From Pseudomonadota bacterium (GTDB taxonomy: Bacteria; Pseudomonadota; Alphaproteobacteria; Rhizobiales; Xanthobacteraceae), in assembly GCA_023404675.1 (NCBI GenBank), contig JAEYAW010000029.1:1-64000 (forward strand): a stretch of 64,000 nt of DNA. The letters run 5' to 3'. A program made the translations under genes and the position numbers. The notes beneath the pieces are model-generated. The model had not been told where the DNA came from and made no database searches. It saw nothing but the letters and a program-made list of their open reading frames with translations. This document shows positions 44,730 to 52,126 of the stretch, piece after piece; positions within the stretch are counted from its first letter, which is position 1; every line of letters starts with the position of its first letter.

Positions 44730-45320
44730 ATGGCGGCAGAACCGTTTTTCAAGATCGCCATCGTTGACGAAAATCCGATTCGTGCCGCGATCCTTGAGGA
44801 GGGGCTGCGGGAAGCCGGGTTCACGGCGGTCGAGAGCATCCGCGAGATGCGCAACCTGCTGGCCCGGATCTATGCGATCGATCCCGACGTGATCCTGATC
44901 GATCTGGAAAACCCCAGCCGCGATATTCTGGAGCAGATGTTTCAGGTCAGCCGGGTGGTGCGCCGGCCGATCGCGATGTTTGTCGACCAGAGCGATGCCG
45001 CATCCATTCAGGCTTCGGTCGAGGCGGGCGTGTCTGCCTATATCGTCGATGGTCTGAAGAAGGAGCGGATCAAGCCTGTGCTCGATCTGTGCATTTTCCG
45101 CTTCAACGCGTTCGCCAAATTGCAGGACGAACTGGACCGCGCGCGCTCGGCGCTGGAAGACCGCAAGGTGATCGATCGCGCCAAGGGAATCCTGATGAAG
45201 CTGAAAGGCCTGAGCGAAGACGAGGCCTATGTCCTGCTGCGATCGACCGCGATGCGCGAAAAGAAGAAGATCGGCGACATCGCCCAATCGATCATCACGG
45301 CGTCGGAGATGCTGAAATGA
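44730..45320 (+). CDS. nasT: NasT: ANTAR-domain antiterminator of nitrate assimilation
   Basis: The 196-residue protein has a receiver-like N-terminal domain (IAIVDENPIRAAILEEGL, VILIDLENPSRDI) and a C-terminal ANTAR RNA-binding domain (VIDRAKGILMKLKGLSEDEA). NasT binds paired hexaloop hairpins in the nas leader RNA and prevents termination. Without nitrate or nitrite it is held by NasS. ATG 44730 opens the protein MAAEPFFKIAIVD. The stop overlaps the nasS start (ATGA), so the two are made together. A matching RNA target lies at 46660-46740. Confidence 0.93.
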   Translation: MAAEPFFKIAIVDENPIRAAILEEGLREAGFTAVESIREMRNLLARIYAIDPDVILIDLENPSRDILEQMFQVSRVVRRPIAMFVDQSDAASIQASVEAGVSAYIVDGLKKERIKPVLDLCIFRFNAFAKLQDELDRARSALEDRKVIDRAKGILMKLKGLSEDEAYVLLRSTAMREKKKIGDIAQSIITASEMLK

Positions 45321-46486
45321 CCAAGCCGCTTCGCATCGGGTTCATTCCGCTGGTCGATGCCGCGGCGCTGATCGTCGCTGTTGATCGCGGGTTCGCCAAG
45401 GCCGAGGGGCTGGATGTCGAACTGGTCCGCGAGGTGTCGTGGTCGAATGTCCGCGACAAGCTGAACATCGGTCTGTTCGATGCTGCGCATCTGCTGGCCC
45501 CCGTCGCCATCGCTTCCAGCCTTGGCCTCGGTCACGTGAAGGTGCCAATCGTCGCGCCCTTCAATCTCGGCCTGAACGGCAACGCGATTACCATCTCGCC
45601 CGCGCTTCACGCCGCGATCATGGTCCAGCTCGATGGCGACCCGGCGGATCCCATGGCGACGGCCAAGGCGTTGGCCCGGGTCGTCGCCGATCGCAAGGCG
45701 AGGGGAGCTGATCCTCTCACTTTCGGCATGACGTTTCCGTTCTCCACCCACAACTACCAGCTTCGCTTCTGGATGGCGGCGGGCGGCGTCGATCCCGATG
45801 AGGATGTCCGCCTCGTCGTGCTGCCGCCGCCGTTCATGGTGGACAGTCTCGCGAACGGCCATGTCGATGCCTTCTGCGTCGGGGCGCCGTGGAATTCGGT
45901 GGCGGTCGATCTCGGCGTGGGCTTCATCCTGCATTACGTGGCCGATATTCTCGCGCGTGCCGCTGAGAAGGTGCTGGCGGTGCGGCAGCGCTGGGCCGAC
46001 GCCAATCCCGATCTGCTGGCCGCGCTGATCCGCGCGCATCAGCGGGCGGCCGAATTCATCGAGCAGCCGGAAAACAGGCCCGAGGCCTCAGCCATTCTCG
46101 GGCATCCCGATCGCGTCGGAGTCAGCGCCGAGGTGATCCAGCGGACGCTGGACGGCCGCCTCAAGGTCACGCCCGATGGCCGTTTCCGGGAGAGCGATCG
46201 TTATCTCATGGTCGCGCGCAGGGCGGCTGCACGTCCTGATCCGGTGCAGGCCGCGTGGCTTTATGCCCAGATGGTGCGCTGGGGACAGACCTCGCTGAGC
46301 TTGCAAGCCCTCAAGACCGCGCAGGCCGTCTTCCGCCCGGACTTGTACGACGAGGCGCTCGGCCGCACCTCACCGTCGGAGATGGACGTCGCCGACGGCG
46401 TCGGCGCCTTCGCCGGACGCGCATTCGACCCGACCGATATCGCGGGCCATCTGGCCGATTTCAGGATCAAGCATCTGCTTCGGTGA
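45317..46486 (+). CDS. nasS: NasS: nitrate/nitrite sensor, NrtA-like, cytoplasmic
   Basis: The 389-residue protein is a relative of the nitrate-binding protein NrtA (LRIGFIPLVDAAALIVAVDR, TFGMTFPFSTHNYQLRFWMA, DAFCVGAPWNS). It lacks any signal peptide, as expected of the cytoplasmic sensor NasS. It binds nitrate or nitrite and then releases NasT. Here the order is nasT then nasS, reversed from the commonly quoted nasS-nasT order. The leader and nrtA follow directly. Confidence 0.92.
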   Translation: MTKPLRIGFIPLVDAAALIVAVDRGFAKAEGLDVELVREVSWSNVRDKLNIGLFDAAHLLAPVAIASSLGLGHVKVPIVAPFNLGLNGNAITISPALHAAIMVQLDGDPADPMATAKALARVVADRKARGADPLTFGMTFPFSTHNYQLRFWMAAGGVDPDEDVRLVVLPPPFMVDSLANGHVDAFCVGAPWNSVAVDLGVGFILHYVADILARAAEKVLAVRQRWADANPDLLAALIRAHQRAAEFIEQPENRPEASAILGHPDRVGVSAEVIQRTLDGRLKVTPDGRFRESDRYLMVARRAAARPDPVQAAWLYAQMVRWGQTSLSLQALKTAQAVFRPDLYDEALGRTSPSEMDVADGVGAFAGRAFDPTDIAGHLADFRIKHLLR

Positions 46487-46509
46487 GGGCGCCATGAGCG
46501 TCTTGCGCT

Positions 46510-46524
46510 GCACACAGATTGTGC
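46510..46524. promoter_or_regulatory. Putative NtrC-binding site
   Basis: GCAC-N7-GTGC (46510-46524) matches the half-site spacing of NtrC boxes. It lies about 100 bases upstream of the sigma-54-like promoter, a normal enhancer distance. A weaker GGTGCA half-site lies near 46537-46542. Confidence 0.55.
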
Positions 46525-46619
46525 GCGATGCCGGTGCAGAGAGCGATCCTGCCATGCGCAAAATCGATGCTGCAAATCGGCGATCATTGAAATTGCTTGT
46601 AATTTAATGAACAGGGCAC

Positions 46620-46636
46620 TTGGCATGAAGCTTGAA
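46620..46636 (+). promoter_or_regulatory. Putative sigma-54 (RpoN) promoter of the nrtABC-nas operon
   Basis: TTGGCAT (46620-46626) followed by TTGAA (46632-46636) puts the -24 GG and the -12 dinucleotide ten bases apart, as in sigma-54 promoters. The -12 dinucleotide is GA rather than GC, a weakness. Together with the NtrC-like box it suggests nitrogen-limitation control. Confidence 0.55.
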
Positions 46637-46659
46637 TATTAGGACCTGACCAATCACCG

Positions 46660-46692
46660 GGCCCATTGAGGGGCCATGCAGCAACGCCGCTG
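46660..46692 (+). promoter_or_regulatory. ANTAR (NasT) RNA target: tandem hexaloop hairpins P1 and P2
   Basis: P1 is GGCCC/GGGCC (46660-46675) around the hexaloop ATTGAG. P2 is CAGC/GCTG (46679-46692) around the hexaloop AACGCC. Both loops have A at position 1 and G at position 4, the signature of ANTAR antiterminator targets, and they are three bases apart. P2 uses bases that are also the 5' strand of the following terminator, so the structures exclude each other. Confidence 0.82.
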
Positions 46693-46740
46693 TTCTGAGA
46701 CTAACGCGATTTTGCGTGGGTTTCGGAAGCGGCGTTTTTT
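46683..46740 (+). terminator. Leader terminator controlled by NasT
   Basis: AACGCCGCT (46683-46691) pairs with AGCGGCGTT (46728-46736) and runs into a six-T tract (46735-46740). A small inner hairpin (ACGC...GCGT) may fold in the loop. It lies 80 bases before the nrtA start and overlaps hairpin P2. Confidence 0.8.
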
Positions 46741-46819
46741 ATTGCCGCCACGCGGCGCCCCGTTCGGGCCGGCCGATCGGTCATTTCAGGACGACACGAC
46801 ATCAAAAAAGGACGATGCG

Positions 46820-48136
46820 ATGACCAAGACGACACGGGGGAATGTGTCTGGGAAGATTAGCCGCCGCAACTTGTTCAAGGGCGCGGGGGCTACCGCAGCG
46901 CTGCTGGCGTCGGCGCGCCTGAATTTTCCGGCCGGCGCGTTCGCGCAGGGCGCGGGGCCGGAAGTCAAGAAGGCGATTCTTGGATATATCGCGCTGATGG
47001 ATGCGTCCCCCCTGGTGATTGCCAAGGAGAAGGGATTTTTTGCCAAGCACGGGATGCCCGACGTCGAGGTGTCGAAACAGGCCTCCTGGGGAGCGACCCG
47101 CGACAACATCGTTCTTGGCGGCGAAAAGAACGGCATTGACGGCGCTCATATTCTGACGCCGATGCCCTATCTGATCTCGTCGGGGAAGGTGACGCAGAAC
47201 AATGTGCCCACGCCGATGTATCTGCTGGCGCGCCTGAATCTGGATGCGCAGGCCATATCCGTTTCCAACGAATACAAGGATCTGAAGGTCACGGCCGACG
47301 CATCCGCGCTGAAGGATGCGTTCGCCAAGAAGAAGGCGGCCGGCAAGGAGGTGAAGGTCGCGATGACGTTCCCCGGCGGCACGCATGACCTCTGGATCCG
47401 CTATTGGCTCGCGTCCGCTGGAATCGATCCCGACAAGGATGTTTCGACCATCGTGGTGCCTCCGCCCCAGATGGTGGCGAACATGAAGGTCGGCAACATG
47501 GATGCCTTCTGCGTCGGCGAGCCATGGGGCGAGCAACTCGTCAATCAGGGAATCGGCTTCACCGCGTGCTCGACCGGCGAGCTCTGGTCCAAGCATCCTG
47601 AAAAGGCCCTCGGTGTCCGCGCTGATTTCGTCGACAAGTATCCGAAGGCCGCGCAGGCGCTGTTGATGGCGGTGATGGAGGCGCAGCAATGGTGCGACAA
47701 GGCGGAGAACCGCAAGGAGATGTCGGAGATCGTCGGTCGCCGGCAGTGGTTCAATGTGCCCGTCGCCGACATCATCGGACGCGCCAACGGCGATATCAAC
47801 TACGGCAACGGCCGGGTCGAGAAGGGCACTCCGCAGTTCATGAAGTTCTGGCAGGATCATGCGTCCTACCCGTTCAAGAGCCATGATGCGTGGTTCGTCA
47901 CGGAAGATATCCGCTGGGGCAAATTCGAGCCGACGACGGACGTCAAGGCGCTCGTCGACAAGGTCAATCGCGACGACCTCTGGAAGGATGCGGCGAAGGC
48001 ACTTGCCGTGCCGGCCGCCGAGATTCCGGCATCATCGTCGCGCGGAAAGGAAACCTTCTTCGACGGCAAGGTCTTCGATCCCGAAAATCCGATGGCCTAC
48101 CTGAAGAGCCTGACCATCAAGCGCGTCGAAGCCTGA
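46820..48136 (+). CDS. nrtA: NrtA: Tat-exported nitrate-binding protein of the ABC transporter
   Basis: The 438-residue protein opens with a twin-arginine signal (SRRNLFKGAG, then a hydrophobic stretch ending GAFAQ). A NrtA/CmpA-type binding fold follows (YIALMDASPLVIAKEKGFF, MTFPGGTHDLWIRYWLA, DAFCVGEPWGEQL). It captures nitrate in the periplasm. ATG 46820 is set by AAAAAAGGA 8 bases upstream; an upstream in-frame ATG at 46676 lies inside the leader RNA and is not the start. The homology with NasS is visible throughout. Confidence 0.94.
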   Translation: MTKTTRGNVSGKISRRNLFKGAGATAALLASARLNFPAGAFAQGAGPEVKKAILGYIALMDASPLVIAKEKGFFAKHGMPDVEVSKQASWGATRDNIVLGGEKNGIDGAHILTPMPYLISSGKVTQNNVPTPMYLLARLNLDAQAISVSNEYKDLKVTADASALKDAFAKKKAAGKEVKVAMTFPGGTHDLWIRYWLASAGIDPDKDVSTIVVPPPQMVANMKVGNMDAFCVGEPWGEQLVNQGIGFTACSTGELWSKHPEKALGVRADFVDKYPKAAQALLMAVMEAQQWCDKAENRKEMSEIVGRRQWFNVPVADIIGRANGDINYGNGRVEKGTPQFMKFWQDHASYPFKSHDAWFVTEDIRWGKFEPTTDVKALVDKVNRDDLWKDAAKALAVPAAEIPASSSRGKETFFDGKVFDPENPMAYLKSLTIKRVEA

Positions 48137-48145
48137 TCCGCCGGG

Positions 48146-48177
48146 GAGCCGCCCGGCGCAGAGAGCGGCTCTTCTCT
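48146..48177 (+). other. Intercistronic stem-loop between nrtA and nrtB
   Basis: GAGCCGC (48146-48152) and GCGGCTC (48165-48171) pair around a 12-base loop, followed by TTCTCTT. Such hairpins after binding-protein genes stabilise the upstream mRNA or terminate part of the transcripts, raising NrtA over the permease. Confidence 0.55.
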
Positions 48178-48198
48178 TCACCTCCTGAGGGCAGACTG

Positions 48199-49095
48199 AT
48201 GAAGATGTCGATGACCAAAAGTATCGAACATGAGGCGACGCCGATGAAATCGGCGACGCTGCTTCGCCTTGAGCCGGCTCGGCAGAATGGTTTCGTGACG
48301 CAGGTGTTGCCGAGATTGAAGGCGGCGGCGACGGTGGTGATCCCCCCCACGGTCACCGTTCTGCTGCTGCTCGGGCTGTGGCAACTTTTGTGCATGAGCC
48401 CGGGCGCGACGCTGCCGGCGCCGACACGGATCTGGGAAGATGCGAAGGATCTGATCGTCGATCCGTTCTTTGTCGCGGGCCCGCAGGATATCGGTCTGGG
48501 CTGGCGCGTGCTGGTCTCGCTGCAGCGGGTCGCCGTCGGCTTTGGCCTGTCAGCGGTCGCCGGCATCCTGCTGGGCGTTCTCGTCGGCCAGTCGGTCTGG
48601 GCGATGCGCGGGCTTGATCCGATCTTTCAGGTGCTGCGCACGGTGCCGCCGCTGGCGTGGCTTCCGATCGCGCTCGCGGCGTTTCGCGACAGCAACCCGT
48701 CGGCGATCTTCGTGATCTTCATCACGGCGATCTGGCCGATCATCATCAATACGGCCGTTGGCGTGCGGAACATTCCGCAGGATTACCGCAACGTCGCGGC
48801 CGTGGTGCGGCTCAACCATCTTGAGTTCTTCTGGAAGGTGATGATCCCGGCGGCCGCGCCATATATCTTCACCGGCCTGCGTATCGGCATCGGCTTGTCC
48901 TGGCTGGCGATCGTCGCCGCCGAAATGCTCACGGGCGGCGTCGGAATCGGCTTCTTCATCTGGGACGCGTGGAATTCATCGCGCCTGTCCGACATCATCG
49001 TCGCGCTGGTCTACATCGGCGTTGTCGGCTTCGTTCTGGACCGGCTCGTTGCTTTCGTCGGAAACATCGCGACCCGCGGCACTCAGGTGAACTGA
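48199..49095 (+). CDS. nrtB: NrtB: nitrate ABC transporter permease
   Basis: The 298-residue inner-membrane protein has six transmembrane helices. Its BPD_transp_1 domain contains the EAA-type loop DYRNVAAVVRLNHLEFFWKV followed by IPAAAPYIFTGLRIG. It pairs with NrtA and the ATPase. ATG 48199 begins MKMSMTKSIEHE; later ATGs at 48205 or 48244 are possible but would trim only the cytoplasmic tail. Confidence 0.93.
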   Translation: MKMSMTKSIEHEATPMKSATLLRLEPARQNGFVTQVLPRLKAAATVVIPPTVTVLLLLGLWQLLCMSPGATLPAPTRIWEDAKDLIVDPFFVAGPQDIGLGWRVLVSLQRVAVGFGLSAVAGILLGVLVGQSVWAMRGLDPIFQVLRTVPPLAWLPIALAAFRDSNPSAIFVIFITAIWPIIINTAVGVRNIPQDYRNVAAVVRLNHLEFFWKVMIPAAAPYIFTGLRIGIGLSWLAIVAAEMLTGGVGIGFFIWDAWNSSRLSDIIVALVYIGVVGFVLDRLVAFVGNIATRGTQVN

Positions 49096-49107
49096 GAGGA
49101 ACCCACC

Positions 49108-49899
49108 ATGTCCTATCTGAAGCTGGACCACATCGACAAAGTGTTTTCGCGGGCAGGACGCACCAGCGAAGTGCTCAAGGACGTCGTGCTTGAAGTGAAC
49201 GAGGGCGAGTACGTCTCGATCATCGGTCATTCGGGATGCGGCAAGTCCACGCTCCTCAACATCGTCGCCGGATTGACGGAGGCCTCGAAAGGCGGTGTCG
49301 TGCTCGAAGGCCGCGAGGTCAATTCGCCGGGGCCGGACAGGGCGGTGGTGTTTCAGAACCACTCCCTGCTGCCCTGGCTGTCGACCTACGACAACGTTCG
49401 CCTCGGCGTCGACAAGGTGTTCGGCAGGACGAAATCCCGCGCCGAGCGGCACGACTGGGTGATGCACAACCTCGAACTCGTGCAGATGGGGCACGCCAGG
49501 GACAAGCGGCCCTCGGAAATCTCCGGCGGCATGAAGCAGCGCGTGGGCATTGCCCGGGCGCTGGCCATGGAGCCCAAGGTCCTGCTGCTCGACGAGCCGT
49601 TCGGCGCGCTCGATGCGCTGACCCGCGCACATCTTCAGGACTCGGTGATGGCCCTGCATCAGAAGCTTGGCAACACTGTTCTGATGATCACCCACGATGT
49701 CGACGAGGCCGTGCTGCTGTCCGATCGCATCGTGATGATGACAAACGGTCCGAGCGCCACCATCGGCGAGGTGCTTGAGGTGCCGCTGCCGCGACCGCGC
49801 AAGCGGCTCGACCTGGCGACCAACCAGACCTACCTCAAGTGCCGCCAGCGGGTGCTCGAATTCCTCTACGAGCGCCACCGTTTCGTAGAAGCCGCGTGA
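49108..49899 (+). CDS. nrtC: Nitrate ABC transporter ATP-binding protein
   Basis: The 263-residue ATPase has Walker A GHSGCGKST, Q-loop (VFQNHSLLPWL), signature motif ISGGMKQRVGIARAL, Walker B VLLLDEPFGALD and the H-loop (MITHDVDEA). It is a single-domain NrtD-type subunit, without the extra NrtA-like domain of cyanobacterial NrtC. It is called nrtC here after rhizobial usage. Tail: YLKCRQRVLEFLYERHRF. Confidence 0.93.
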   Translation: MSYLKLDHIDKVFSRAGRTSEVLKDVVLEVNEGEYVSIIGHSGCGKSTLLNIVAGLTEASKGGVVLEGREVNSPGPDRAVVFQNHSLLPWLSTYDNVRLGVDKVFGRTKSRAERHDWVMHNLELVQMGHARDKRPSEISGGMKQRVGIARALAMEPKVLLLDEPFGALDALTRAHLQDSVMALHQKLGNTVLMITHDVDEAVLLSDRIVMMTNGPSATIGEVLEVPLPRPRKRLDLATNQTYLKCRQRVLEFLYERHRFVEAA

Positions 49900-49965
49900 T
49901 CTGACGGAAAAGACATGATACCGGAGAGCGATTCATGAAACTGTCCATTTGGTTGTCTGTTTGCG

Positions 49966-50394
49966 ATGAACGATGGTCTGACCGAGAGCGATATCGCCCT
50001 GATACGAAATTCCTTCGACCGGATGTGGTCTGCGTCCGGCCGGATCGTGGATATGTTCTACGTCCGGCTCTTCGAGATCGCGCCGGAGACGCGGCAGCTG
50101 TTTCGCGGCGATATGGAATTGCAGAAGCGCAAGTTCGTGGCGACTCTGGCCATGATCGTGGGCAGTCTGGACGACACGGCGGGACTGTTTTCCGCGGTCG
50201 ACCGGCTCGCCCGCAATCATGTCGGCTACGGCGCGCGGCGGGATTACTACGAGCCTGTCGGGATCGCGCTGCTGTGGGCCATGGAACGCGGTCTTGCTCC
50301 GGGTTTGTGGACGGACGACACGGCGGCGGCGTGGCGCAAGGCTTATGCGATGCTGTCGTCACGCATGATCGCCGTCTCGGATCGCGCGGCATAA
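49966..50394 (+). CDS. Single-domain bacterial hemoglobin, first of tandem pair
   Basis: The 142-residue globin has the Vitreoscilla-type pattern: proximal His85 in NHVGYGARRDYY, distal Tyr32 (MFYVRLFE) and Gln53 (ELQKRKF). Such globins detoxify or scavenge nitric oxide or oxygen. In Bradyrhizobium a nas-cluster globin (Bjgb) limits nitric oxide made during nitrate assimilation. It is more divergent than the second copy: the loop MWSASGRIVD and the RGDM turn differ. The gene starts 67 bases after nrtC. Confidence 0.85.
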   Translation: MNDGLTESDIALIRNSFDRMWSASGRIVDMFYVRLFEIAPETRQLFRGDMELQKRKFVATLAMIVGSLDDTAGLFSAVDRLARNHVGYGARRDYYEPVGIALLWAMERGLAPGLWTDDTAAAWRKAYAMLSSRMIAVSDRAA

Positions 50395-50443
50395 GGCGCG
50401 CTTCGCCGGAGCCGGCGGTCGGCGTCAGTTCGGGGAGGGCGGC

Positions 50444-50869
50444 ATGACTCCCGAACAGATTGCACTGGTGAAAGACAGTTTCGCCAAGGTTGCCCCGATC
50501 TCCGCTCAGGCCGCCGATCTGTTCTACGGCCGCCTGTTCGAGGTCGCCCCGCAAGTCCGTGCGCTCTTCCCCGACGAGATGGCCGAGCAGAAGCGCAAGC
50601 TGATGGCGACGCTGGCCGTCGTGGTGAACGCGCTCGACAAGCTCGACACCGTGCTGCCCGCGGTCAGCCAGCTTGCCAAGAAGCACGTCGATTACGGAGC
50701 AAAGCCAGAGCACTATCCGGTGGTCGGCGGCGCACTGCTCTGGACGCTTGAGCAGGGTCTCGGCGAGCACTGGACGCCCGAGGTCGCGCAGGCCTGGACG
50801 GAAGCCTACGCGCTGCTGTCCGGTTTCATGATCGAGCAGGCTTACGGACAGAAACAGGCTGCACAGTAG
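50444..50869 (+). CDS. Single-domain bacterial hemoglobin, second of tandem pair
   Basis: The 141-residue globin carries proximal His81 (KKHVDYGAKPEHYPVVG), distal Tyr28 (LFYGRLFE) and Gln49 (EQKRKLMATL), close to Vitreoscilla hemoglobin. It resembles the preceding globin over most of its length, so the two look like a duplication. This copy is the more canonical one. It is followed 41 bases later by an FAD oxidoreductase, a likely reductase partner. Confidence 0.9.
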   Translation: MTPEQIALVKDSFAKVAPISAQAADLFYGRLFEVAPQVRALFPDEMAEQKRKLMATLAVVVNALDKLDTVLPAVSQLAKKHVDYGAKPEHYPVVGGALLWTLEQGLGEHWTPEVAQAWTEAYALLSGFMIEQAYGQKQAAQ

Positions 50870-50910
50870 CTGCGGATCCATCCGCGGCACTCGACTTGGG
50901 ACATCCGATC

Positions 50911-52125
50911 GTGAGTGAATCTCTGGTTGTCATCGGCAACGGCATGGCCGCAGCCCGTTTCGCCGACGAACTGGCGAAGCGGGCGCTGGGGCGATACGCG
51001 GTCGCCATCATCGGTGACGAACCGCGTCTGGCCTATAATCGCGTCATGCTGTCGTCGGTGCTGGCGGGCGAGGCGACAGCGACGGAGATCGAACTGCGTC
51101 CGGCTTCCTGGTGGCGCGAGTGCGGCGTCACGCTGTGCTACGGCAGCGCCGCGACGCAGGTCGATCTCGACGGCCGGACCGTGACGCTCGCCAGCGGCCG
51201 GAGGCTTGCATTCTCCAAGCTCGTCTTCGCGACCGGCTCCGTGCCTTTGCGGCTCAACGTGCCCGGAGCCGATCTGCCGGGCGTGATGACGTTTCGCGAC
51301 AGCCGCGACGTGGAGCGGATGCTCGCGATTGCCGGCGATCGCCGGCGCGTCGTCGTCGTCGGTGGCGGGCTGCTCGGCCTGGAAGCCGCCTACGGGCTGG
51401 TCAAGGCCGGCGCGCGGGTCACGCTCGTTCATCTGATGGATCGCCTGATGGAGCGTCAGCTCGACGCGCCGGCGGCGCAGCTTCTGCGGCGCCTCGTCGA
51501 GGCGCGTGGCGTCGAGATTATTCTCGGGGCGTCGACGTCGTGCGTGCGCGGCGCGTCGGTGGTCGAGGGCGTCGAGTTTGCCGATGGTCGCTGTATTCAT
51601 GCCGACGCCGTGGTGTTCGCGGCTGGCATCCGGCCGAACATCGCGCTCGCGCAGTCCGCGGGACTGACGTGCGGGCGCGGCATCGTCGTGGACGACGGCC
51701 TCGCCACCAGCGCGCCGGACGTCTTCGCGCTGGGCGAATGCGCGGACCATCGCGGCATCTGTTACGGACTGGTCGAGCCCGCCTACGAGCAGGCGCGGGT
51801 GCTGGCCGATCGTCTGGCCGGGGGACGATCACTCTATCAGGGCAGCGTGGTGGCGACCAATCTCAAGGTGTCCGGCGTCAGCGTTTTTTCAGCAGGCGAA
51901 TTTCAGTGCGAGGATCGCTCTCGCGTGCTCGCCTATTCCGATCCCGCGAAGGGAGTTTACAAGAAGCTGGTCCTCGCCGACGGCTGTCTGGACGGCGCGG
52001 TTCTGGTCGGCGATACGCGGGATGCGCTCTGGTATCTCGACCTGATCCGGACGCGGCGCCCGATCGGCGGGATGCGGAATGCGCTGATGTTCGGGCGTGC
52101 GCTCGCGGATGCGGAGGCCGCCTGA
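50911..52125 (+). CDS. flp: NAD(P)H/FAD oxidoreductase of the nas cluster (Flp-like)
   Basis: The 404-residue protein is a pyridine-nucleotide-disulfide-type flavoprotein resembling the N-terminal part of NirB. It has two dinucleotide motifs (VVIGNGMAAARFADEL and VVVVGGGLLGLEAAYGL), a GSVPLRL block and APDVFALGECADHRG. GTG 50911 begins MSESLVVIGNG; a TTG at 50896 is possible. In Bradyrhizobium the neighbour of the globin gene is called flp and is thought to reduce the globin or serve nitrate reductase. Either is inference here. Confidence 0.82.
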   Translation: MSESLVVIGNGMAAARFADELAKRALGRYAVAIIGDEPRLAYNRVMLSSVLAGEATATEIELRPASWWRECGVTLCYGSAATQVDLDGRTVTLASGRRLAFSKLVFATGSVPLRLNVPGADLPGVMTFRDSRDVERMLAIAGDRRRVVVVGGGLLGLEAAYGLVKAGARVTLVHLMDRLMERQLDAPAAQLLRRLVEARGVEIILGASTSCVRGASVVEGVEFADGRCIHADAVVFAAGIRPNIALAQSAGLTCGRGIVVDDGLATSAPDVFALGECADHRGICYGLVEPAYEQARVLADRLAGGRSLYQGSVVATNLKVSGVSVFSAGEFQCEDRSRVLAYSDPAKGVYKKLVLADGCLDGAVLVGDTRDALWYLDLIRTRRPIGGMRNALMFGRALADAEAA

Positions 52126-52126
52126 G

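Noticed and set aside
46676..46819. ATG 46676 as the nrtA start
   Set aside because: It lies inside the ANTAR leader hairpins and would place a terminator in the coding region; the Tat signal begins at ATG 46820 behind AAAAAAGGA.
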